From: Trogon surrucura
Taxonomy: Eukaryota > Chordata > Aves > Trogoniformes > Trogonidae
DNA: 64,000 nucleotides
Reading direction: 5' to 3'
Assembly (NCBI GenBank): GCA_020746105.1
Contig: CM036619.1
Span: 52,126,635-52,190,634 of the forward strand
The translations under genes were made by a program, and so were the position numbers. Positions 34,036-46,038 of this stretch are shown here, piece after piece. Below the pieces are notes generated by a model. The model searched no databases. It saw nothing but the letters and a program-made list of their open reading frames with translations, and was not told where the DNA came from. Within the stretch, counting starts at the first letter, position 1. Every line of letters begins with the position of its first letter.

Positions 34036-35460
34036 GAAGCTGTCTTGGTTGTTTCCCCAGGAGCAGCAGCAGCAAACCAAACTTTTGGGCATGCTCGATG
34101 TTGACAAGTACCATTGCTGATGGCGTTGAGGGAGCAGAGACTTTGTACTGCACTAGAACCCAGGCTGTTGTGTCTATTCCCATTGTGTTGTATTGTTTGG
34201 CTTCAGAAAGGAGGAGAAACATTACTTACAAGGACATGGGAGATTCTCCCATGTACCTACTGCATATTTTAGTCAAGCAAAATTAACCTCTTCACAGGAG
34301 ACGAACATTTAGTGTGGGCAGAATTATGGTGAGCATGATGGGTGCAGCAAGGAGGAGCAGAGCGGAAACAAATTAATTCACAGAGGAAACATAAAAAGTT
34401 GTTGCAGATAAACCAGTACGAAAAAATATGGACCAGCTGCAGAGAGTGACCTGAGCTGGAAAAAAGACTCAACAGCCTGTGTGGTACATAACAGATGAAA
34501 ATCCAAACTGGTCTGGAGGATTAGAGAATCACATCTTTGTAGATGCACACAGCCAGATGTGACGATAGTAGTGACAGAAGTCACTTCAGCCTCTCAGGAA
34601 ATACTTAAAGGAGGCCGGGGTTTTTCAGAGTGTGAGGGACAAGGGCATAGAGGACATACCAAGGCAAAGGGCTATAGATGAGTTGCACAAGGGAGAGGAG
34701 CGTTTAATAATACTTGCCTGTGTTGCAAAGATATCGTTATCCATTTATTTTTCCTGAAAGAGCATTCAGCCTTAAAATAGTGTAGGAAGCACCGATTAGA
34801 GCAAACGCCCACACTCCTGAAATGCAAGGAAATGGGCTGTCAGTAGTTAGAGTACCTGCACTACGTTTTCTCCCAAAGGCTGTTGTGTTAAAGCATCCAG
34901 CTAGAAACCTGAACTCCTGCCTGAGCGCGCCAGGATTTTTCCCACCTTCCCTTCCTGCCTGAGAGTGTCTGGGTGCGCGGCTGCCGTCCAGATGCCATAG
35001 CACCGGGAGAGGATATCGGCGGGAGGCCAGGGTGGTGATCCTAGGGTGCTGCTGTAAGGCACCAAGAATTCAGCAGGATATCTGAACTCATTGTCAGTAC
35101 TTTGGGGAATAAGCAACACAAGATTCAGGGTCTAAAATGTCCCATAGGTCCTTGCAGTTTTTAGCTGTACGTGGATGTGCTGGGATGTGGTACATGACAG
35201 AGCCTATGTGAGAGTCCGATTTTATTTCTGCTGGAATCTAGGCTGGAGCAGTGACCCCAGCCACTTCAGGAGGCATATGGGGAAACAGCAATACCAGCAG
35301 AGTTTGACCAAAATTATGGCCTTAGAACCAAAAATACAGCTCTTTACATCTGCTCATATTCCCTTTTTTTTTTTTGCCAGCCATGACTCCAAAGCTGACT
35401 GCTGTGGAAAGCTGAAGCAACTCTAATTTTAGTGCAAGTGGAGGTGGGAATTTGCACCCA
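34036..35460. other. Non-coding stretch; CpG-bearing patch at 34920-35035
   Basis: Around 34920-35035 about nine CpG occur in roughly 110 bases (for example GAGCGCGCC and GTGCGCGGC), standing out from CpG-poor flanks. No open frame or splice pattern makes it a convincing exon. A T12 run lies at 35364-35375. The rest is unremarkable. Confidence 0.35.
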
Positions 35461-35462
35461 GA

Positions 35463-35476
35463 ATTAACCGGTTAAT
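35463..35476. promoter_or_regulatory. 14-base palindrome with Grainyhead-type site
   Basis: ATTAACCGGTTAAT is a perfect 14-base palindrome whose centre AACCGGTT is the canonical Grainyhead-like (GRHL) binding sequence. GGTTAATAATAATC to its right also resembles an HNF1-type half-site pair. GRHL factors control epithelial genes, and unmethylated CpG at the centre would be required. Binding here is inferred from the motif only. Confidence 0.45.
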
Positions 35477-38400
35477 AATAATCTTTACATTTTTCCTAAC
35501 TGCCGTGTTCCAGGGCACTTGAATTAACAATTCACAAGCATGTTCGTTTTGAATGACTGCATTGAAATCGGCACAAACTCAAACAGAAGCCCTATAAAAA
35601 GCCAAAGCTTTATCATGTGCTCGATGGTGGCAGCAAGAAGGCCTGTGGGAAGGAAACAATACCCGTCTGAGCGAAGCAAGGGTTTATCTGCTTACCATCA
35701 GAACAGGCCAGTTGTGTTGTTTTTCCACCCGTTCACTATGTGAGCGGGCTCCGGTGTACAGTACCAGGCTGTGCAAAAGCCTGCGGCTGGGTCCTTCTGT
35801 TTGTAGGGCTTGCTGACATAAGGTGGGGTTGAGGTTATTGTGGTGTGGGACGTTTCCTGCCCTGGCTGCTGATAACTGCAAATCCCAGCAGCCTTACAGG
35901 CTCCTTTTGTCCGCCGGTCCAGGACCAGAGCTATGTATAGCCTACACTTGCCTAGCCCGGGGCAGGCACGCTCTCATCCCTGTGTCCGAGGATGCTTCAC
36001 TGCACACTGACGTTTCCCTGGCTAGTTGGGGATACTGAAAACCCTTCAACACACCAAGTCCCACTGAACTTTTTACCTCTGGGAGCAAAGAAGGAAGCTG
36101 AGGACAGGTCTGTGTGGGGCAGCCCCCCGGCCAGCCGGCAAGCACACATTCCTTCGCACCAGAGGTAAAAGGATTAAATTGGCTGCTAAACCCTGGCGTC
36201 ATTTATACCAGCTGAGGTGTAAATGAAGGCCTTGCCACAAAAACAGCACTAAGCCCACTTTGCCTTGTCTGTCTCAGTGTCGTTGTGGAGGGCAGCACGG
36301 TGACACCTCCGTGCCAGCATGTGTCCCCTGCCCAAGCGGTCAGTGCGGTCGTACCAGCCAATGTGTGTGACGACACGACTCTGTGTGTGGCTTTCGTGAG
36401 CAGAAGTGCAGGGGATGTGTTTTCATAAAGAGGTGATACAAGAGTAGGTGTGGACAGTCAGTCAGGAGAAGGATGAAGTGTGGGGATGAGGGAGAGGGGA
36501 GCGCAGGCGCAGGCAGGTTTGAGCACCGGCTCTCGGGATGAGGCACTGCAGCAGGCAGAGGGACTGCTCTGGGAAGATGATGGAGCAGCAAAAGGGTAAC
36601 AGCCAACACGGTGTAAAACCAAAGAGCGTGGACCCCTGAAAGAGTTTCCCATAAGCCAGGCCTCTCTTCTAAGCCACGCTGCCTACCTGCTGCAGGATTG
36701 CCCCAGGGACTGAGCTCTGCCTAGTGCCGAGTGTGTGCTGCAGCAGGGAGTAAAGGATGATTACATCTCTGTAAGTCAATAAAAGGCTCCAGGGCTGTCC
36801 GCTGGCTCTGAAGCCTGCTAGTCCAGTGAAGTTCACAGCCATGTGGCCAGTTCTCATGCCTCTCAAAGCAGACTGGCCACAACTGAGGTGCTCAGTGGGC
36901 ACAGCTGCTGCAAACACCTGAAACACTCTCATCACAGGGGGTGGTAACCAGCGTATACCAAACTCGTGCAGGCACAGTGCTGACAATTCAGTAATATAGA
37001 ACAGCTACATCCTAGCCTCATTTAATTTTTTGGCATAGATGTTGCTGATAACATAGAAGCTTTTCTTGCTAGTACTTAAAAAATTTCTCTTTCCTTTTTT
37101 AAACTTTAGTGTATGGGTCACAGCCCAAACTGGATGTTCCCTGAGCTGCCCTGCACGGATGTTTTTTGAGTCTGGACCCACCAGCCAAAGCACACAGACT
37201 GTCACTCCCACCTGGGCAGTCTCTTCTACCCTGACTTCTCTCTCCAGGAGTACTGTATTGGCCACCAGAGCTGAGGCTGGAGCTAAAGAGATCATCTGGG
37301 TCTGCTGCAAGGCAGGGAGTCAGAGACCCTCCCACCAGCTGGGACTGTGCAGTAGGGAGCATCAGGCTCGTAGCAAACAGCAGGGCCGCACACATCCTTG
37401 AAGCCTGGTAATGCCTTCCCTTCAGAGTTGGTGCTGATTCTTGGCAGGGAGGTATTAACAAGCAGCAGTACTTACCTGGGCTCACATGAAACCCTGGCAA
37501 ACTGCCCCATGGCTACACTGTGCTGGTGAAACAAATGGCAGTCTCCTCGAGCACCCCTGCGAGGGGAGTTTATGAAGTGTCCCTCCTTCCAGCATGGGGA
37601 GCTTCTCCTCCCCATCCTATCCAGTGAACAGATCCACTCTGCAGAGAGGATGAGGCTGCCCAACAGCATGTGTGGAGAGAGACAAAGATGCTGCTGACTC
37701 CCTGTTCCTTACCCCAGAGCTCTGTCTGCTCAACAAAAATCTGTCCATACAAGGGCTTCGGTGTGGGCCTGCGCATGGCAGCGCTGAGAGTGTGGTGGGG
37801 GCAATTAACTCAAACAAGAGCTTGAGGGTCTTGGTGGCTAGAATTTACTATGCATGAGATATGAATCACTTCTTGCCTTCAGAAGGAGCTCAGCAGCTCC
37901 TGTTACTGCCAGTATGGAGCTATAAGCTGTGGGGTGCTAGATTCCTCCCACAACAAACTAAACTGGTGTGCCCTCCAGGTAGGAAGCACTGAAGACTTTC
38001 GCTTTTATACAGTATTTGCTTTACTGCATTCACACCAGCTCAGGACAACAGGACTAATGCCATCAGCTACCAATGTCTGTCTCCGTAATCAAATATCCTG
38101 CTCATGGTGAAACCCAGGTGCTGGGTACCCATACTGTAAGGCAGGAAGATCCCCAATCTTCTGAGCAAATTCAAGTGAGAAAATAATCTGAATAATGCAT
38201 CCTGCTAGCCTCTATCTGCAGTCAAAACATCTCACACTCACAAATTACCCAGCCATGGGAATCAGACCAGATCCCATTTAACATAACTGTTAATTTATCA
38301 GGTGTTTCATCTCTCTTAAATGCGTATTTCACTGTTGGTTGATCAGGCAACATCCATGTCTTCCATTTGGATCAGTGTTTCCCCACCTCCTTGAATGCTC

Positions 38401-39200
38401 ACAGCTCTCATTCCTGTCCTTCTACTTTGTCAGCCAAAGAGTTCATCCAGCCTGGGCACCACCTCTCCGAGCCATCTCCTTATGCCTCATGGGGACAGAC
38501 CCCTCTACACAAGGGTGCTGCTCTGCATGTGGTGGCAAGTGTGGTGGCAGAGGCTGGAAAAGGCCTCAGGAAAAAGATGTGGCAAATACAGTGAAGGTGA
38601 AGCCGCTCTTGTATGGAGTCTGTAACACTAACGGCATTGTGAGCCAGAGCTTGGAGACTCCTCTCATCTGTGTGAACATTTCCTGTACCGTGGCAGTGCC
38701 AAGCCATGGTACAGCCAGCAGTTTCCCTTCCCATGTCCCCATGGCCCTTCTCTCTGCCAGGAGGGACTCTGTGAGCAGAGACCCTTTGATTCCCACTTTG
38801 GAGGCTTTTTTTTGATGTTATCACATCAGTGAGGGGATGACCTCCAGTCACCTTTGAGTTGGAGCTTCTGTCCTGGCCTTGCTAGAGCTTAGAGACCTCC
38901 TCTGCCCAGCTGGTTGTGCTGGCCTGCACACCAATCCCTAGAGAACACGGGAAAAAAAAAAAAAAGGCAGAACACTCAGGGCTAGGAACATATGGGCTGG
39001 GACTGGAGCAGATCCATTGGCTGTGTGCATTTTGACTGGGCTGTGCTGGTAAGAGGGAGTACAGGTTGAATGCCGCAGAGCGAGGAAGACTGGGAGGGAG
39101 AAGGCTTGGATTAAATCATATTGAAAGGTTGGGAGGGAGGGAGGTACAATAAGCATACCCGGGGTGACTCCATCCATCTCGCTGTGCTAGTCACTGCCAG
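35477..39200. other. Non-coding stretch, nothing recognised
   Basis: Composition is mixed, with GC-rich patches near 36100-36650 and 38400-38800 that give overlapping open frames (up to 158 codons at 38339-38815) without familiar domains. An A14 run is at 38952-38965. The 36165-36225 segment (GATTAAATTGGC, CATTTATACCAGC) has the texture of a short regulatory element but no more can be said. Confidence 0.45.
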
Positions 39201-40080
39201 CAAATTTTGCTCTCTGTGAATATTCCCCCCCCCCCCCCGGCTCCCCCAGCTCACCCGGATGATGGCATTTCTATTCAAGTTGTTTAAACTAACAGCAGCA
39301 CAATTCGCAGCCAGCACTTCGGCCGCTTTGTGTTCATTTGCTCAATCAACATTCACCCCCTGGTAAGTGACTTTCAGAGAAAACTGTCACCGGCAGACAA
39401 TGGGCTGGCAGTTAACAGCAGCAGTTTTGTGTCTAAATGTTTGAAAACTGGGATAAAATGCCTCAGCTCAAATTTAAAAGGACAGTCTCAGCACACAGGG
39501 CTGAAGAGGCAGCAGGGAGATGAAGGTGGCTTTCCTCCATCTCTGTCCCTGTGCTAGGAAGGTCAGATGAAGGTATCTTGGGGTGATGAAGCTCTGTGAA
39601 GCTGGTGGCCTCCTGCCTTCTCAGCTCGCAGTTGGCAGAGAGCTCTTCTCTGAGGGACATGTCTGTGCTTTGAAATACTGCGGCGAACACCCGCGCTGCC
39701 CAGGCTCGACAGCCCCCCGCCACCGGCAGCTCCCTGGCATCTCCCCCAAGCCTCAGAACTTCATGAGAATAATTTCCCTCCCTCTCTGTGGCTCACTTAA
39801 AACATCTATTTCGACAATGAAAGCGATCATTAAATCCATCCATTGATTTATTTTTCCTAAAAGCCCATTGTTACCCCTTAAATGTGCATGATAACTTGCC
39901 ATTTGAGATACCAGCAAGTGGCTTATAGACTTGACTACCAGAAAAAGACATGTCAGTTTATAAATGGGCTAGTTAATACGGCTCCCTTGTGGCAGTGTCC
40001 TTATTTTGCTTTGACAGTAAAGCTTGATATTGTTTGAGCCTTAGACAAATCATTATTTATTTAAATTGATATGATTTTCT
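39201..40080. other. Extended block resembling clustered conserved non-coding elements
   Basis: Non-repetitive, motif-rich sequence here falls into two parts. The left part (39250-39480) has TTCAAGTTGTTTAAACTAAC and a consensus-like donor CTG-GTAAGTG at 39362. The right part (39760-40080) has TGATTTAT at 39844-39851, matching the composite PBX-HOX site, and many TTTAAA/ATTAAA-type cores. No transposon is recognised. In my judgement this stretch is the most enhancer-like in the window, but only cross-species alignment can show conservation. Confidence 0.35.
39225..39247 (-). repeat. C14 run with adjoining C5: minus-strand G-quadruplex motif
   Basis: Fourteen C at 39225-39238, then GGCT, then C5 at 39243-39247. 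The complementary G-rich strand can supply four G3 runs with short loops, and the plus strand could form an i-motif. Long C-runs are error-prone in sequencing, so the length may be inexact. Confidence 0.75.
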
Positions 40081-41060
40081 CATGTAGCTGAGACCTAACA
40101 TCTCCTGGTTTTGGTTGTGCCATACAAGTATCACATACCAGCAGATCATCCAGAAGCTACCATTGGATAACAGGCTCCCCTTCATCTTTCTAACAAGGAC
40201 AAGGCCCTAAAATATTGTCAGGTCAAAAATCATGTATCAATAAATGCTATTGGTGTAACTGTTTCAGTCATTTATGTGTATGTGTCTGTAGAAATTCCCC
40301 AACCCTTTCTCTCTGGGCTGTTACTCTACCCAAGCTGTAATGGTCTTCCCTATCCCTCACGCACCTTTTGGTGTTCCTAAGTTCTCTCCCTCCTCTAATC
40401 TGAGCACCCATATTAAAGCTTTGAGGACTACTTGTTCTCTCTAGACAGATGTGGGAGTCCTTTCTTCTTCACCTTGCCTTGCCAGCCTTCTTCTGAGTCT
40501 GTCCAGAGATGCCCACGGGCTAGAGAAGGACCATTCCTGATAGATGGGTGAGCCACGAGAACAAGGTGGACATGCAGACATTCACAGGACATTCACCATA
40601 TGTGTCACAGATATCCATCACATATGTGCCTTTGCTGCACTGTCCACTAAAGTCATAATGATAACTGGAGAAAGTACTGGCTTGTTTGTAGCCAGCACAC
40701 CCTGAGCAGAGTCCTGAGAAGAACTGTCCCGGGAGTACTGGGGTGAGAGTCAGTGCAGGCGAGCTGCAGTGTTGTCAGTTGTCAACTCTTAGCAGACACT
40801 GGCGTGTCTTCTCTAAAGCTTTTATTGGAGTCTTTTCATCAAATACCTCTACTTTCATGTCTTAGGAAAAAGAAAAAGGCATTTCTAGCCTTCCTGACCG
40901 CACAACAAAGCTTTACAGACAGATCTTCCACAGATTCAGAAACCAGAAAGAGAAAAATGAGGAGCATCTTGCGCTTAGCACTCTGTTTCTTCAGATTTTC
41001 GGGAGTCTCCAGTTCTTTAAGCCAGACCTGATTTCTGAACATGTGAGGCTCTGGTAGCAC
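40081..41060. other. Non-coding stretch, nothing recognised
   Basis: Open frames are at most 92 codons and unrecognised. There is no CpG cluster or repeat. Confidence 0.5.
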
Positions 41061-41079
41061 AATCTGGCAGCCTGGGCTC

Positions 41080-41620
41080 CTGTCAGGGGACGAAGCCCCA
41101 GGTTTTACACAGCTTGAGAAAACTGCGTCTGTTTTTTACCACCAGCGTTTCCCACACGACATACATTAAAAATGAAAGCTAATGCCAATGTAAATCACCC
41201 CATGCACCTTCTGCCTGCTCACAGATGCACGGAGACCTTGCCTACCCCAAGAGCTATCATCCTTCAGAGACTCTCTCCCTCGCTCTGCGGTCGCACTCTG
41301 CTCTCCCAGAGGTCATTCCCTGGGGATGTCCCCCCCTGGGACTGGGCCAGTAGATTGATCCCGGCTCCACGACCTGGAGCCGCAAGCCTTCCAACGCACA
41401 GTGCTTTTTGGGAAGGTAAATACACAACCAAAATATCCAAGCTGCAGGGCGGCTTGACCTTCGAGCGACCCTTAGCCTGACCTAACGCTGGTCACTCTCA
41501 CCAGCAGATTTGTTTATCTTGGGACCTCAAGCCTCCAACCCGAAAGCACCAGGTTGTCTCCTGGCTCCGAGGCCTGCCGGTGCTGGTTGGCAGCCCCCGT
41601 TAGGAACGCCAGATGAGATG
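41080..41620. other. CpG-enriched patch with exon-like segment 41225-41415
   Basis: By hand count about 21 CpG fall in 520 bases. On the plus strand a splice acceptor-like CTGCCTGCTCACAG ends at 41224 and a donor-like GGAAG-GTAAAT occurs at 41415/41416, bracketing 191 bases. One frame (41172-41480, 102 codons) is open right through, and another starts with ATG directly at 41225 but stops after about 42 codons. The protein is not recognised. It could be a small exon of a long-intron gene, a non-coding exon, or a regulatory CpG patch. Confidence 0.25.
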
Positions 41621-41920
41621 CAGGTTTTATTTTTAGTCCCATCCCCAAGACCTCACGCTAGGCAAGTGGCTGCAATCTTGCTAGAAAAAGCCCCAGAAAG
41701 TTAAACTGGAGCACGAGTCCCTTCCCCAGCCTGCAAAGCAGCTGTGGGCATGCACTTGGGAAATGAGTCTGAGAGGGGCTTTTCCTTTCTTCAAAGCTAG
41801 GAGGAAATTTTGCCCAGGGATTTCCCTTCTTTTGGCTGAAGAACTGCAGCACAAATGGGGAAGGAGTTAGGGCAGCAGATACAGAAATGGGGGAAAGACC
41901 TTTTCTTACGGTAAGAGAGC
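41621..41920. other. Non-coding stretch, nothing recognised
   Basis: Ordinary composition. Open frames on the minus strand (89 codons) are unrecognised. Confidence 0.5.
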
Positions 41921-41946
41921 GGGACACAGGGGGTGGGTGGGGGGGG
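41921..41946 (+). other. Predicted G-quadruplex motif
   Basis: G-runs on the plus strand at 41921-41923, 41929-41933, 41935-41937 and 41939-41946, separated by loops of 5, 1 and 1 bases. Very short loops favour a stable parallel quadruplex. It lies between the CpG-enriched patch and the AT-rich block at 42.0-42.2 kb. Confidence 0.7.
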
Positions 41947-41999
41947 TGGCAGTGGGATGCATCGTTTGGGGAATGTCTGCTATCCCAGAAGTGAGTGGA

Positions 42000-42185
42000 A
42001 ACAACCCATCTGAAATATGCAGAGCCATTATCAGGCCTGGGCTTAAATAAACTTTACTGTCCATTCAGTGATCAACCTCCCTGGGAGCCGCCGGGTCCAT
42101 TCATCACTGTCACCTTTTCAAAGTGACTGTGATGACAGTTCATGATCATTAACTAGTAATGGTGTGCTTTGCATTAACAGGAGGG
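42000..42185. other. Motif-rich block, possible conserved non-coding element
   Basis: Complex, non-repetitive sequence including TTCATCACTGTCACC, CAAAGTGACTGTGATGACAG and CATGATCATTAACTAG, with TGACAG (TALE homeodomain core) and ATTA cores. It is not part of a recognised transposon. Confidence 0.25.
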
Positions 42186-44930
42186 CACATCAAACAGGCA
42201 GGCTTGCAGCTCAAAAGTTAACTAAATTATATAATAAACATTCTCTGGCTAACCATGTACAGATGGTGACAAGAGGTGGGACAAAGTGGCAAGCAGGAGA
42301 AAGCAGGGAAAGGAGGGGTGTCAGGACAAGAAGCAGTTTGGTACCACACCTATTGTGCCACTCGCCCACCTCTCCACTTGCTATTAATAAGGAATAATAA
42401 AACATGGCTCTCCAGCCAGAGGGACCAGAGCCACTCACTGGAGTTGCAGAATTTTTCCTGTCAGTAAAGTTGCCTTAAGACTTCACAGATCTGCCATGGT
42501 TGTGGGCTTTTTTCTGCATTTTGTCTTTTTTTTTTTTCTCAAATGGCACTCATTGCAGGAAATGTTGAGGTGCTCCAGGCATAGTTTGGACAGGAACAAC
42601 TGAAAATTGAAGAGGACACGAGGAGGGAGATTTCAAACACATCCTTCATCTCAGAGGGCTGGGACAGCTCGTCACCAGTTCCTACTGGCAGAGAGCACCA
42701 GCTACGGCAGTATCCCTGCGCATCCTCAGTGAGTTCCTGGAGCCAAAAGGGCTGATGCTCGAGCAGACCCACCAGCTCAGGGAGCTCGGGGAAAGCAGCT
42801 TTGTTCAGAGAATGGCTTGGAAGGAGAGAGCTCCTAGCACAATTCCCATTGTAATCCCTAAAAAACCCACCAAACCTGACTTTTCCCATCTATTCACTAG
42901 CAAAAAAGCTGTAGATCTTTTTAGTAAAATTTATTATATTACACTTGTAACAAGATCTTTCACGCAGACAAAAACAGTGCCTAGAGTCGGATTCTTCAGT
43001 GCATAATTCAGCACTTTAGGGAAATGGAAAAATATTTTAACTGGGGTTTAAGCTGGAGCTGCTGGATGCTCAGGGTGTTTGCAAAAGTCCAGCAAAAGTC
43101 CAGCAACCCCACTGCAGCGAAGGGGTCTCATGTTATAGACTTTAGCCTAACCCAGGACAACCTCTCTACTTAAATGCCTAACTATAAATATAAGAGGTTT
43201 AGATTTAGGCAGGCTTTTTTTTCTAGCTGCTCATCTTAATGTTTAAATTAGCGTACAGGCAGACTTCTGTGTTGCCCATAACGTAGAAATTAAGCAAAAA
43301 TTATCATTCACTGACAGTTTGTCTTCACAGAAAAAAAAGTCCCAGAAAAGGTAATCCGGACTCAGCTTTTATCCTAACCTGAATGATCACTAGCAGGGGA
43401 GAGGAAAAGATGCTGGCCCGATTTTTACAGTTCCTCTCCCAAGAGTGCTTCAATCTGCATTTGAAGAGCTGACACCCCTGAATGAAGCAGGAAACATTTT
43501 TCAACATGTATTTTCAAAGACTGTCAATTTTTCAACGTTGAAGTTGTCTATGGGTGGCTCTGATTTTTTCTCTGCACATGCAACAGCTTGCCTCCAAGCA
43601 CTATGGAGCAGAGTGATTTTCCCACTGGTTGGTTGTAGCTGTGGCGAAAGTTGTTAGATTTCAGATTTTCAAAAGAGTCTTTTAAATTTGTGTCATTCAT
43701 TGTTTCTTTGAAAGCCTGTGGCTTGACTCTCTGAGGTGCCCAGAGCTCCCACTTGTTTTAAGCTGGGACAAAACGTATCCGATCGGTGGGAACACCACGG
43801 GGACTGGATCACTTGTGCTCATAAGGAGCCAAGAGACCCACAGGCAGAAGGTCCTACCAAAGCGCTTGAGCAGATAGATGACAAATCAAGCCACGATCAT
43901 CTGCTGCTGCCACCTACCCTATACTAGAGGTTGGTCGCTGGGTCCCTGCACCAGGGCAGTAACAGGAGGGCACAAGCTCTCTCTCCCATCTCAGTAACAT
44001 CCCTGTCAGCTCTGGCTGCTGCTAAAGGGGGGATGCTGCAACACCACAAGCTGTGAACTGCTTCAACTGAGAAACATCTCCAGCTCTGCTGCTGCCCCTG
44101 CATGAAGAGGGAGCTTGGGGAAATGGGTAGGGCAGACAACATCGACCACTTTGTCTGCCTGAGGTCTTTCCCTCCCGAGGCACAAGCCAGAGCCCTTTGT
44201 GCTCCCCTGTCGTAGTGGCCACTTTGTCCTGAGCCTGCCTGGGTCTGTCCTGTTCTGTAAGCTCAGATGAAAGATTGTGCCTAGTCTGGGTCTTTTACAG
44301 CTCTGCCTATCTTAGCACCCACATGCTCTATTTAAGGGGGAGAGAAGAGCAAAGTAAATAGTTGTCAGACACTAAGGCAAAACACCATGTTAAGCCAATG
44401 ACTTAAAAAAGGAGGCACAGGTATGGCAATACCTCCCCTCAGCAGTGAGGAAATGAGAGACTAAACTTCCCATACAGCTGCCCTTGCCTCCTTTAAGCTG
44501 CAGGAAAAGAAGTGACAGTGCTCAAACACCAGCAAGCCAGCTAGGACACCCACTGTCTTTCATCCCCCGTCTCGTGCCCTGCCAGGATCCCAGCTGGGCT
44601 CCACCGCCTGCCCAGCACAGCATTTCTCCTCAGGAACATGTTGGGACACCAAGCGTACACCATACTATGAGGAACGAAAGCCTTTCAGGAATCAGATAGG
44701 ATGAAGAAGCCGCATTATTTTCTTATGAGATTTATATTGCTCGTGGGATGTTGCTTAACAGATCTTTCTGTCCCTCTTCCTTGGTCCTAAAACAATGCTT
44801 CTGACAGAACAGAAAGGCGGAAAACTGCAACTGGTTTATGATTTTTTCTTTTAAACATGCAGATGTTTCACAAACATTTAAAATAACAATCCACCCTGGG
44901 AACGTAGTGGGTGAGAGAGGCAACACGGCC
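42186..44930. other. Non-coding stretch, nothing recognised
   Basis: It includes a T12 run at 42526-42537 and an 11-base tandem repeat at 43081-43105. Open frames of up to 116 codons (minus strand 42539-42889) are unrecognised. No CpG cluster or RNA gene was seen. Confidence 0.5.
43081..43105 (+). repeat. 11-base tandem repeat, two copies
   Basis: GCAAAAGTCCA occurs twice in direct succession, followed by a partial GCAA. It is a small local duplication. Confidence 0.85.
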
Positions 44931-45130
44931 GAGGACTTCTGGGTCCTATTCCTGGTCCCATCAGTCATTGGCTGTGTCATCTCACCCGAGTCACTGCAGG
45001 ATTACTTCGTGCCTCTGCCTCCTTCCCCATTTTCTGCTGCATTTCTTTAGATGGTGAGCACGTCGCAGGGCAGGAACCGTTTCTTTTAAAATGTTTGTGC
45101 AGCGCCCAAAATAATGAAAACCCCATGTGC
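44931..45130 (+). mobile_element. MIR-like ancient SINE, plus strand
   Basis: The order of blocks is that of MIR/CORE-type elements. GAGGACTTCTGGGTCCTATT is the region near the B box and core of MIR. TTGGCTGTGTCATCTCACCC and GAGTCACTGCAGG follow, matching the GTGTGACCTTGGGCAAGTCAC segment. Next come CTCTGCCTCCTTCCCCATTT (the CTCAGTTTCCCCAT segment) and a tail GGTGAGCACGTCGCAGGGCA, GGAACCGTTTC, TTTGTGCAGCGCCCAA. Divergence is heavy, as expected for an insertion older than birds. The tail shares the motif seen at 33.98 and 56.06 kb. The boundaries are approximate. Confidence 0.72.
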
Positions 45131-46038
45131 AACTGTCTTGCAAATGAGATGCTTTGTATTTTAGTATCGACATGGTCAGCTCTTAAAGCCGATATTGAAT
45201 GGGAGCTGGTGGACTCAGATGTACTTAAAGCAAAACCAAACAAACAAACAAAGAAGAGCTAAGCCATAGTGTAATATTAACCATATGCCCCATACAGGAT
45301 TGACAGAGATTTTGCACTTATTTCTGAAGGTCTGTGCTGGGCTAAAGGTTACCATATGCTGTAGGAATGCTCTGCAAACACCAACGAGTGGCCATGAAAG
45401 TTGAAAACTTGAAGTTACTATACAGTCAAAGGTGGTTAATTGCTGCTTCTACAACCTGTTTGCCCAGGTATATAGAGCATTCAACTGCTTGGTTACAAGG
45501 GATGTTAGCTTTTCTCCTCACACATGACTGACTAATTTTCTATATATATCATTTAAAAGAAAACTCAAATAGAAGTGGTTTTCAAACAGAACAGGATTTC
45601 TTCTGCAATGTGGCCTCTACAAACCTTTATGAGTTCTACAGCGGCTGGTCAGGAAGAGAAGATCAAGAGCCATAGCTGAGTGGTTTAGAAAGGAAAGGGA
45701 AAGGAGTTCTAGGCGGGAAAAGTAAACTCTGACATTGCCAGGAACTGTTTTCTGGTTGTGCTGTAAGGTGTTCACCTATTTTGCAAGCAGTTAACTCCTT
45801 CCACACACCTCATGCATCAGGTAACCTCCCTTGGCCTCTGATGTGAGCAAAGGCATGCAATAAAGACTGTATTTTCCAGAAGTGCTCAACTCTCCTAAGT
45901 ACTATGGACATTTCATCCTAAATAAAGAACATAGATGAACATTGAGGAGCATGGATCCACGGAGGCTACATTTATACGGACAAACAGTGACTATCATTCT
46001 TCAAGGACTATGAAAGTAGGGACAAGAAAAGTGGAACA
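45131..46038. other. Non-coding stretch, nothing recognised
   Basis: An (AAAC)n patch at 45231-45251 is the only simple repeat. Composition is ordinary. Confidence 0.5.
45231..45251. repeat. (AAAC)n short repeat
   Basis: About four imperfect AAAC units. It is close enough past the MIR-like tail to be that element's A-rich end, which is only a possibility. Confidence 0.75.

Noticed and set aside
38339-38815. 158-codon plus-strand open frame with overlapping frames on both strands
   Set aside because: Multi-frame openness in GC-rich sequence, and no similarity recognised.
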